Shown: in pieces, positions 1 through 7,053 of the stretch
How the letters are laid out: each line of letters opens with the position of its first letter
Position numbering within the stretch: the stretch's first letter is position 1
Origin: an uncultured Bacteroides sp.
GTDB lineage: Bacteria; Bacteroidota; Bacteroidia; Bacteroidales; Bacteroidaceae
Assembly (NCBI GenBank): GCA_900556845.1
Contig: USQO01000068.1
Span: forward strand, 1-11,231
Reading direction: 5' to 3'
DNA: 11,231 bases
The notes under the pieces: generated by a model
Seen by the model: only the letters and a program-made list of their open reading frames with translations
Told to the model about the DNA's origin: nothing
Database searches by the model: none
Translations under genes and position numbers: made by a program

Positions 1-108
1 GAATAAAAAATAATGATGAGGAGATAATTATTTTGTTCAAGGGGATAAAGTAAAACAACTCTCTGTCTTTATTCTTTTTCATTATTTGATTAATTTTAAA
101 GAACAACT

Positions 109-3100
109 ATGGTAAGACATTTTAAATCAGCCAGTATTTTATTGTTGGCAACCAGTTTTACTTCAAGTGCATTGTATGCTGCAGATTCTTTTGAGAAAGA
201 CGCAGTAGAAGTAATACAGCAAACGGCAACATGTACAGGAATTGTGAAAGACGCTTCTGGTGAGCCTATTATTGGTGCGTCAGTTGTAGTAACAGGTACA
301 ACAAACGGAACAATAACAGACCTTGATGGAAAATTTTCATTGTCTGATGTAAAAGCAGGGATTTCATTGACTGTTTCTTATATAGGATTTGCTACTCAAA
401 CAGTAAAATGGAATGGAACATCTCTTACTGTTATTTTAAAAGAAGATAATAAAGTTCTTGATGAAGTAGTCGTAGTGGGTTATGGCACTCAGAAAAAAGT
501 AAATTTGACAGGTTCCGTTGCATCTGTAAGTACAGATGAAATCAAAGATCGTGTCCAAAGTAATGTCTTGTCGGCAGTGCAAGGAACGGTTCCAGGTGTT
601 ACGGTTATTTCTCGACCGGGATCTGCTCCTTCTATAAACTTCCGTGGTCGCGGAAATTTGGGAGTATCGGAACCATTGTATGTAATTGATGGAGCTATTG
701 CAGATGCTACATTCTTTTCTAATCTTGACCCTAATAGTATAGAATCAATTTCTTTCTTGAAAGATGCAGCTTCTTCTGCTATTTATGGTTCGCGTGCTGC
801 CTATGGTGTTGTATTGGTAAAGACCAAGGGTGGAAAGAAAGAAAAAATGAATGTATCCTATAGTGGATATGTGGGTATGAAGACTCCGACTTACTTGCCT
901 GATGTGCTTGAGTCGTATGAGTATGCTGATTTGCTGAATGAGGCAATGTATAATAATAATCCTAGTGGGGGTGCCAATCAAGCTTATACACCTGAAGAAA
1001 TTACAAAATTTAGGGATGGTAGCGATCCTGATTATTACCCTAATACGAATTGGGCTAATTTAGTGCTTGACAAGCAGGTGCTGACAACTCAACATTCTTT
1101 GAATTTTAGTGGTGGAAGCGAGAGGGTTCGTTATTTTGCCGGAGTCGGTTATTTATATAATGACAATTTTGTTCCTGGAGTTAGTGACAACCGTTATAAT
1201 TTTAATGTAAACGTACAAAGTGATCTTACAGACTGGCTTACTTTAAAGACAGATGTAAAATATATTAGAAACACTTCTGATACAGAGAATGGAACTCCGT
1301 GGTTTGGTAACTTTGTTCTTGTTCCTTCTATAATGGTTGCAAAACAGTCGAATGGTGAGTGGGGAAGTATAGCTGGAGGAAAAACAGCAACACTATCTTT
1401 TATCAACAGCAACCCTTTGCGTGCTTTAAGCTATGATAATTGGAGCCGTAATGCGACTGAGAATTCTTTATATAATTTAGGATTTGACTTGAAACCTGTA
1501 AAAGGTTTGGTTGTTTCTGGACAGTTGGATTATAAACGCTACGAGTATAAGAATAAGAGTTATACAGCTAATCACCCGGCTGTTGTCGATTTTCAAACAG
1601 GCGCTGAAATACCGGGTACGGCAAATACAGATCCTAACTCAATGGAAATGCATTGGATTAGTACAGACAATTTAATGACAACCTTAACCGCAAAGTACGA
1701 TTTAAATATAGGTAAGCATGCGTTGAGTGTTTTAGCCGGAACATCATATGAACATTATAATTATCAGCGATTGTATCAAAAGAGGACTGATTTCCCTGTT
1801 GACGGTTTGGAGGATATTGAAATTGGAAATGAAATTTCGAAATCAACTCCAGGTGGGTCGTCTATTTATGAAAGTAAAATGCTTTCATATTTTGGTCGTA
1901 TAAACTACTCTTTTATGGATCGTTATTTATTTGAAGCAAACTTGCGTGGTGATGCTTCTTCTCGTTTCCATAAAGATCATCGTTGGGGTATTTTCCCTTC
2001 ATTCTCTGCAGGATGGCGTATCAGTCAGGAAGAGTTTATGAAATCTGTTTCCTGGATTGATAATTTAAAATTAAGAGCTTCTTATGGTACACTGGGTAAT
2101 ATCAATAACGTTGGATATTATGATTATTTCCAGTTGATGAGCGTAGGGGCAAACTATAACTTTACGGATACTGCTGTAAAAGGTATTCTTGAAGCTCAGA
2201 TTGCAAATGAAAAACTGACATGGGAAACAGTTGCTCTTACTGATATAGGTATAGATGCAGATTTGTTTAATAATAAATTGAGCTTTACTGCAGACTATTA
2301 TATCAAAAATACAAGGGATATCCTTTTGGGATATAATGTTGCAAAAGAAACAGGAATTTGGACGACTCCTTCAATGAATCTTGCAAAGGTTAAGAATACT
2401 GGTTTTGAGTTCTCTGTTACACATAGAAATAAAATCGGTGATTTTTCTTATGCTATAACAGCCAATATTGCAACCAATAAGAATAAGATTGTCGATATGG
2501 GCGAATCAGATAATATGATTCAGAGTGGCGGTGATAATATTCGTTACATATTGAAGGAAGGTGAGGCTATTGGTTCATATTATGGGTTAAAAACAGATGG
2601 ATTATATACTCAGGAGGAAATAGACAAAGGTGAATTTTATGTTTATGGACGTAAGCCTAATGCGGGTGATATTAAATATGTTCCTCAACGTGAAGGTGTG
2701 AAGCAGTACAAGGATTTGACTGAAGAACAGAAACAGAATAATAAATGGGAGGAAGCTTCAATTACAGATGAAGATAGAACCATTATTGGAAAAGATGTAC
2801 CTAGCATAACTTATGGAGTAAACCTTAATTTACAATATAAAAACTTTGAGTTATCAGTATTCGGGCAGGGAACTGGTGGTACAGATGTTGCGTTTGAATC
2901 AGAACAGGTGTTTGCGTTTATGCTAAATTCTAATCCTAGAAAATATCACTTACAGCGTTGGAATGATGAAAATCCAAATGCTCATGCTGTTGTTCCCCGC
3001 CTATATGGAGGAACTTCAAAAGATGAGTATAATAAACATTTTTCTGAATATGAACTGTTTGATGCAGACTATTTCCGTGTAAAAACCATTAGCTTTGGTT

Positions 3101-3291
3101 ATATGGTACCTCAGAACATTGTTAACAGATGGGGACTTTCGGCTTTGAAATTCTTTGTTACAGGTGAGAACCTGTTTACAATCCGGGCAGATAAGAAGAT
3201 GAAAGACTTTGATCCTGAATCTGCTAGTGGTCGTGGTATCGGTGCTTATGGTACAAAGTCTGTTGCATTTGGTGTTAATTTATCATTCTAA
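109..3291 (+). CDS. SusC/RagA-family TonB-dependent outer-membrane glycan transporter
   Basis: This 1060-residue protein should form a 22-stranded outer-membrane barrel that, with its SusD partner, imports oligosaccharides using TonB energy. A Sec signal peptide covers about residues 1-24 (cleavage near ALYA/AD). A carboxypeptidase-D-like regulatory domain follows at about 42-112, with the usual GEPIIGASVVV and DLDGKFSL segments. The TonB box is near 118-127 (DEVVVVGYGT). The plug, about 130-240, carries the SusC signature near 208-240 (SIESISFLKDA, AIYGSRAAYGV, LVKTK). The remainder is barrel, and the chain ends in NLSF with the terminal Phe expected for BAM-dependent insertion. Only about 17 residues separate the signal peptide from the regulatory domain, so there is no STN domain and direct control by an anti-sigma factor is unlikely. 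The ATG is chosen because it begins the signal peptide. Length is normal for the family. Glycan specificity cannot be read from sequence. Confidence 0.96.
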   Translation: MVRHFKSASILLLATSFTSSALYAADSFEKDAVEVIQQTATCTGIVKDASGEPIIGASVVVTGTTNGTITDLDGKFSLSDVKAGISLTVSYIGFATQTVKWNGTSLTVILKEDNKVLDEVVVVGYGTQKKVNLTGSVASVSTDEIKDRVQSNVLSAVQGTVPGVTVISRPGSAPSINFRGRGNLGVSEPLYVIDGAIADATFFSNLDPNSIESISFLKDAASSAIYGSRAAYGVVLVKTKGGKKEKMNVSYSGYVGMKTPTYLPDVLESYEYADLLNEAMYNNNPSGGANQAYTPEEITKFRDGSDPDYYPNTNWANLVLDKQVLTTQHSLNFSGGSERVRYFAGVGYLYNDNFVPGVSDNRYNFNVNVQSDLTDWLTLKTDVKYIRNTSDTENGTPWFGNFVLVPSIMVAKQSNGEWGSIAGGKTATLSFINSNPLRALSYDNWSRNATENSLYNLGFDLKPVKGLVVSGQLDYKRYEYKNKSYTANHPAVVDFQTGAEIPGTANTDPNSMEMHWISTDNLMTTLTAKYDLNIGKHALSVLAGTSYEHYNYQRLYQKRTDFPVDGLEDIEIGNEISKSTPGGSSIYESKMLSYFGRINYSFMDRYLFEANLRGDASSRFHKDHRWGIFPSFSAGWRISQEEFMKSVSWIDNLKLRASYGTLGNINNVGYYDYFQLMSVGANYNFTDTAVKGILEAQIANEKLTWETVALTDIGIDADLFNNKLSFTADYYIKNTRDILLGYNVAKETGIWTTPSMNLAKVKNTGFEFSVTHRNKIGDFSYAITANIATNKNKIVDMGESDNMIQSGGDNIRYILKEGEAIGSYYGLKTDGLYTQEEIDKGEFYVYGRKPNAGDIKYVPQREGVKQYKDLTEEQKQNNKWEEASITDEDRTIIGKDVPSITYGVNLNLQYKNFELSVFGQGTGGTDVAFESEQVFAFMLNSNPRKYHLQRWNDENPNAHAVVPRLYGGTSKDEYNKHFSEYELFDADYFRVKTISFGYMVPQNIVNRWGLSALKFFVTGENLFTIRADKKMKDFDPESASGRGIGAYGTKSVAFGVNLSF

Positions 3292-3308
3292 TTTTAAATA
3301 ATAGAGCT

Positions 3309-5147
3309 ATGAAACTAAAATTCAAACATATATCACTCCTTGCGTTTGCATGTGTGTCTATTACATCTTGTGACTTAGATGTAATTCCTCCTTCTGATAT
3401 ATCTACTGAAACTTTCTGGAAGGATGAAGTAGATGCCAATAGTGCTTTAAATGGAGTTTATGCTCAATTGCCGGGTATGGACATTTGGGATGAGATGTAT
3501 ACTGATAATGCTCACAGTCATAAACCATGGGAAGGACCTTATGAGCTGGTTCAGACAAATGGTATTACGGCTGGTAATGATTTTGGTTATGATTATAGTT
3601 TGGTTCGCATCGTTAATAACTTCTTGATAAGTGTAGACAGATGCAATATGGATGAAAAGCTAAAATCACGAATGAAGGCTGAAGCCAGATTTTTCCGTGC
3701 CTGGCAATATCTGGCTTTAACTACAAAATTTGGTAAAGCAACTTTGTTTGAGGATGTTCCTGAGTATAACGCACCATATGCAACCCGTAACTCCGTAGAA
3801 GAGGTAAGAGCATATATTTTAAAAGAATTGGGCGAAATAGCAGAACTTCTTCCTGACGAATATGATGGCTCTAAATACTATGAAAAGGGACGTATTACAC
3901 GTGCGGCAGCATTGGCTTTACGTGCTCGTGCAGCTCTTTACTTTGGTAATTATGAAGAAGCAGAGAAGTCTGCTCAGTTAGTGATTTCCGAAGGACATCA
4001 TAGCTTGTTTAGAATTACGTCTTTGAATGCGGCTCAGGAGATGGAAGCTCAGGAAATGGAACAGTATATTGATTTTGATCAGTATGCATCCTTGGGCATT
4101 TCTAAAGATAAGTTTGTCAAAGGGATATTTAGTTATGAAAATTTGTGGCTGGGAGATAATGCAGGACCAGATAATCCCGAATATATCTTGACGCGTCAGT
4201 ATATGGCGGATGATAATAATAATGACTGGACGCGCTATACTTATATTCGTCCCAGCCAGCTAGTGTCTGGATATTCTTCTTATGAACCGATGCAGGATTT
4301 GGTTGATGCTTATTGGCAAATTGATGGTAAAACGATTCCGGCAAAAGTTTCAGAAGAGCAAAGACGCAAGCTGTTCTCGGATATGTGGGTGAAGTACTTT
4401 TCAAAAAAGAATACGAATGAAAGCGGACAAGTGACTTATTCATCTTATCCAACTTCTGAGTTCAGAAAAATTGTGCCTACCCTTAATATAAAGGATATAC
4501 CTTATATGGCTGAGTTCCGGAACCGTGATAGCCGGTTGTATGCGTCTATCTTGTTCCCCTTAAAAGGTTGGCATGAAACCGATTTTGGAACCGGATTTTA
4601 CTATCAATGGGACCCATTTAAGGCTGGTATTGACGGTAATGAGTCGTATACAGGATATAGTTACCGAAAAATGGTGGCTTTAACCCCATATAAAGGTGCA
4701 AACAGTACTGATGATTATCCAGTGATTCGTTATGCAGAAGTTTTGTTGACATATGCGGAGGCTCGTATTCAGACTACTGGCTGGGATGAGTCTGTACAGA
4801 GTGCATTGAATGATTTGAGAGACCGTTGTGGTATGCCGGATGTTCCTGTATCAATAACATCAAAAGATGAGGCTTTGGCTTTTGTCCGTAATGAGCGTCG
4901 TATAGAATTGGCAGCAGAAGGCCATCGGTATGACGATATCCGGAGATATGGTGTGGAGTATTGCCGTGAAGTTATGAATGGGCCGACTTATGCTCCATGT
5001 GGCGGATATGATGTGCAGAGGCAAGAATGGAATACTTATACCGTTATTGATAAGACATGGGGAGATCGATTGATGCTGATGCCTATCCCTACAGCAGCTA
5101 TGGATGTAAATCCTTTGCTAAAGGATGATCAGAATGATGGCTATTAA
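3309..5147 (+). CDS. SusD/RagB-family surface glycan-binding lipoprotein
   Basis: This 612-residue lipoprotein is the lid and glycan-capture partner of the SusC barrel at the cell surface. The signal peptide ends in a clear lipobox, I18-T19-S20-C21. Cys21 is followed by acidic residues (CDLD), as in surface-exported Bacteroides lipoproteins. Family marks include the N-terminal FWKDEVDANSALNGVYAQL segment and the helical TPR-like core (AEARFFRAWQYLALTTKFG, ITRAAALALRARAALYFGN). The C-terminal SusD motifs are RYAEVLLTYAEARI, NERRIELAAEGHRYDDIRRY and LMLMPIPTAAMDVNP. It starts 17 bases after the susC stop, implying co-transcription. It is somewhat long for the family. A near-exact 15-base tandem duplication (4032-4061) encodes AQEMEAQEME. 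Ligand specificity is not predictable here. Confidence 0.96.
   Translation: MKLKFKHISLLAFACVSITSCDLDVIPPSDISTETFWKDEVDANSALNGVYAQLPGMDIWDEMYTDNAHSHKPWEGPYELVQTNGITAGNDFGYDYSLVRIVNNFLISVDRCNMDEKLKSRMKAEARFFRAWQYLALTTKFGKATLFEDVPEYNAPYATRNSVEEVRAYILKELGEIAELLPDEYDGSKYYEKGRITRAAALALRARAALYFGNYEEAEKSAQLVISEGHHSLFRITSLNAAQEMEAQEMEQYIDFDQYASLGISKDKFVKGIFSYENLWLGDNAGPDNPEYILTRQYMADDNNNDWTRYTYIRPSQLVSGYSSYEPMQDLVDAYWQIDGKTIPAKVSEEQRRKLFSDMWVKYFSKKNTNESGQVTYSSYPTSEFRKIVPTLNIKDIPYMAEFRNRDSRLYASILFPLKGWHETDFGTGFYYQWDPFKAGIDGNESYTGYSYRKMVALTPYKGANSTDDYPVIRYAEVLLTYAEARIQTTGWDESVQSALNDLRDRCGMPDVPVSITSKDEALAFVRNERRIELAAEGHRYDDIRRYGVEYCREVMNGPTYAPCGGYDVQRQEWNTYTVIDKTWGDRLMLMPIPTAAMDVNPLLKDDQNDGY
4032..4061 (+). 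repeat. 15-base in-frame tandem duplication inside the susD-like gene
   Basis: GCTCAGGAGATGGAA at 4032-4046 is followed directly by GCTCAGGAAATGGAA at 4047-4061. The copies differ at one base, and both encode AQEME. The repeat preserves frame and lies between the helical core and the DFDQYAS segment, where SusD proteins tolerate insertions. It probably arose by replication slippage. Confidence 0.8.
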
Positions 5148-5176
5148 TTTTTATATGTAAGAAATAATTAATTACT

Positions 5177-5216
5177 TTGTGCGGGGTATAACTTTGGTTT
5201 TGTCTCGCACAATTTT
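5177..5216 (+). terminator. Hairpin plus T-run between susD-like and GH110 genes (possible attenuator or processing site)
   Basis: Arms 5177-5188 (TTGTGCGGGGTA) and 5201-5212 (TGTCTCGCACAA) can pair over 12 positions. The outer seven are perfect Watson-Crick pairs; the inner five include G-U wobbles. The loop is 12 bases (5189-5200), and TTTT followed by further T-rich sequence comes next. This resembles an intrinsic terminator within the operon. Because the downstream glycosidase genes have no clear promoter of their own, a partial terminator or a stabilising 3' end for the susCD transcript is the more natural reading. The pairing is seen in the sequence; the function is inferred. Confidence 0.6.
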
Positions 5217-5243
5217 ATTGTTTTATTGAAACATAACTTTGCT

Positions 5244-7022
5244 ATGAAATTAAACACTTTATTATTCTGCCTTTTAGTAATGCCTGCATTTGCTAATGCT
5301 CAGACCTTGAGGGTTTATGATATGAAGGACTATGGGTTAAAGGCCAATAGCCCGAAGAATGCATCAGTAGTTTTTCAGAAGGTACTTAAAAAGATTAGAG
5401 CAGAATATCAGGATGGAGATAGCGTGATTATACGTTTCCAGAAGGGGACTTATAATTTTTACGAAAAAGGAGCAACTGAACGTGAATATTATATTTCCAA
5501 TCACGATCAGGATAATCCTAAAAAAGTAGGTATGCCTCTTGAGGAACTGAAAAGTCTGACTCTTGATGGCGGTGGGGCCTCTTTTGTCTTTCATGGTAGG
5601 ATGTTGCCTGTCTCTTTATTGCATTCAAGTAATTGCTCTCTTAAAGATTTTAGTATTGACTTTAAAAATCCGCATATCGCTCAGGTGGAAATTGTCCGTA
5701 ATGATCCGAAATTCGGTATTACTTTTAAACCTGCCTCGTGGGTAAATTATCGGGTATCTAAAGACAGTATATTCGAAGCTTATGGCGACGGCTGGATTGT
5801 ACGTCACAGTTGGGGAATTCCTTTCGAAAAAGAGACCAGGAGAATTGTCTATAATGCAGGTGACCGTGGCTGTAATACCAAAGGCTCGTTTATAACAGAC
5901 GATGGATATGTTCAGGCTCCTTTTTGGAAAGATGAGACTTTAACCTCTGGAACAGTGTTTGTAATGAGAGGTTGGGGACGTCCTACACCTGGTATTTTTT
6001 TATCGCACAATGTGAATACTACATTAACGAATGTAAAGGTACATTATGCAGAAGGTATGGGTTTGCTGGCGCAGTTATGTGAGAACATTTCACTTGATAA
6101 ATTCAATGTCTGTTTAAAAGGGAATGACGATGCACGTTATTTTACTACACAGGCGGATGCTACACATTTCTCAGGTTGTAAAGGTAAAATCATATCTGTC
6201 AACGGATTATACGAAGGTATGATGGATGATGCCATTAATGTGCATGGCACTTATCTGAAAGTTATTAAGAAACTTGATAACCAAACTTTGGTTGCAAGAT
6301 ATATGCACGATCAGTCATGGGGATTCGATTGGGGCTTTCCTGGCGATGAAGTGCAGTTTATTGCATCAAAGACGATGGAGCTTATAGGAGGTAAGAATCA
6401 GATAAAGCTTATTAAGCCTGTTGATAAACCCTCGGTTTCTGGTGCCCGTGAGTTTAAAATAACTTTTGAAGAGCCATTGCCTGATGGAGTAGACGAGAAT
6501 ATTGATTGTGGTATTGAAAATCTCACGTGGACACCTGAAGTTTATTTTTCCGGTAATATTATACGTAATAACAGAGCCAGAGGGTCTTTATTCAGTACTC
6601 CTAAAAAAACAGTTGTAGAGAATAATTTATTTGATCATACATCTGGAACTGCTATCTTGTTGTGTGGTGATTGCAACGGCTGGTTTGAAACAGGAGCCTG
6701 CAGGGAAGTTATTATACGTAATAATAAATTTGTAAACGCACTGACCAGCATGTTTCAGTTTACAAATGCAGTTATTTCAATTTATCCGGAGATTCCTGAC
6801 CTAGACCATCAGGTGCATTATTTTCATGGCGGCAAGAAAGGCGCGATACAAATAGTCGATAATGAATTTGATGTATTTGATGCGCCGGTGCTATATGCAA
6901 AATCTGTAGATGGATTAGTATTTAGAAATAATATTATCCGGATGAATACCGAATTTAAACCTTTCCATTGGAATAAAAGTCGTTTCCTGCTGGAAAGAGT
7001 GACAAATGTAGAAATTGATTAA
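5244..7022 (+). CDS. GH110 family alpha-1,3-galactosidase (right-handed beta-helix, exported)
   Basis: The predicted product is an exo-enzyme that hydrolyses terminal alpha-1,3-linked galactose, as on blood group B or linear alpha-Gal structures; GH110 enzymes invert configuration. The 592-residue protein starts at ATG 5244, which opens a Sec signal peptide ending AFANA/Q19-20. No lipobox follows, so it should be periplasmic. Most of the chain reads as parallel beta-helix coils, with late repeats such as NIIRNNRA (438-445), TVVENNLFD (456-464), VIIRNNKFV (489-497) and LVFRNNIIR (558-566), and GH110-like segments FSTPKK and ILLCGDCNGWFETGA. Asp305, Asp328 and Asp329 have the same 23- and 1-residue spacing as the three active-site Asp residues I recall from the structurally studied marine GH110 enzyme (321, 344, 345). 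Length is typical. Blood-group-B-only versus linear alpha-Gal activity (the GalA/GalB distinction) cannot be decided by eye. It follows susD by 96 bases, with a hairpin between. Confidence 0.88.
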   Translation: MKLNTLLFCLLVMPAFANAQTLRVYDMKDYGLKANSPKNASVVFQKVLKKIRAEYQDGDSVIIRFQKGTYNFYEKGATEREYYISNHDQDNPKKVGMPLEELKSLTLDGGGASFVFHGRMLPVSLLHSSNCSLKDFSIDFKNPHIAQVEIVRNDPKFGITFKPASWVNYRVSKDSIFEAYGDGWIVRHSWGIPFEKETRRIVYNAGDRGCNTKGSFITDDGYVQAPFWKDETLTSGTVFVMRGWGRPTPGIFLSHNVNTTLTNVKVHYAEGMGLLAQLCENISLDKFNVCLKGNDDARYFTTQADATHFSGCKGKIISVNGLYEGMMDDAINVHGTYLKVIKKLDNQTLVARYMHDQSWGFDWGFPGDEVQFIASKTMELIGGKNQIKLIKPVDKPSVSGAREFKITFEEPLPDGVDENIDCGIENLTWTPEVYFSGNIIRNNRARGSLFSTPKKTVVENNLFDHTSGTAILLCGDCNGWFETGACREVIIRNNKFVNALTSMFQFTNAVISIYPEIPDLDHQVHYFHGGKKGAIQIVDNEFDVFDAPVLYAKSVDGLVFRNNIIRMNTEFKPFHWNKSRFLLERVTNVEID

Positions 7023-7053
7023 TCTTTTTTTTATTATTAATACTTATTGTACT

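Noticed and set aside
13..27. Tiny upstream frame (ATG ATG AGG AGA TAA) before the susC-like gene
   Set aside because: Four codons with no sign of a leader-peptide function; it could equally be non-coding sequence or lie near the end of an upstream gene.
28..35. TTATTTTG as a -7 box for the susC-like gene
   Set aside because: It matches TAnnTTTG at all but one fixed position, but no -33 TTTG is present at the right distance, so I do not call it.
5226..5243. TTG start extending the GH110 gene upstream by six residues
   Set aside because: The added residues precede a complete signal peptide that begins at ATG 5244, so the ATG is the better start.
6558..6724. Exact 14-base repeat ATTATACGTAATAA at 6558-6571 and 6711-6724
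   Set aside because: Both copies encode the IIRNN turn of successive beta-helix coils in the GH110 protein, so protein repeat structure explains them.
7015..7053. TTG start extending the GH109 gene upstream by 13 residues and overlapping the GH110 stop
   Set aside because: ATG 7054 begins a normal lipoprotein signal (MRKISLLVAG); the extension would bury it behind an unusual leader.
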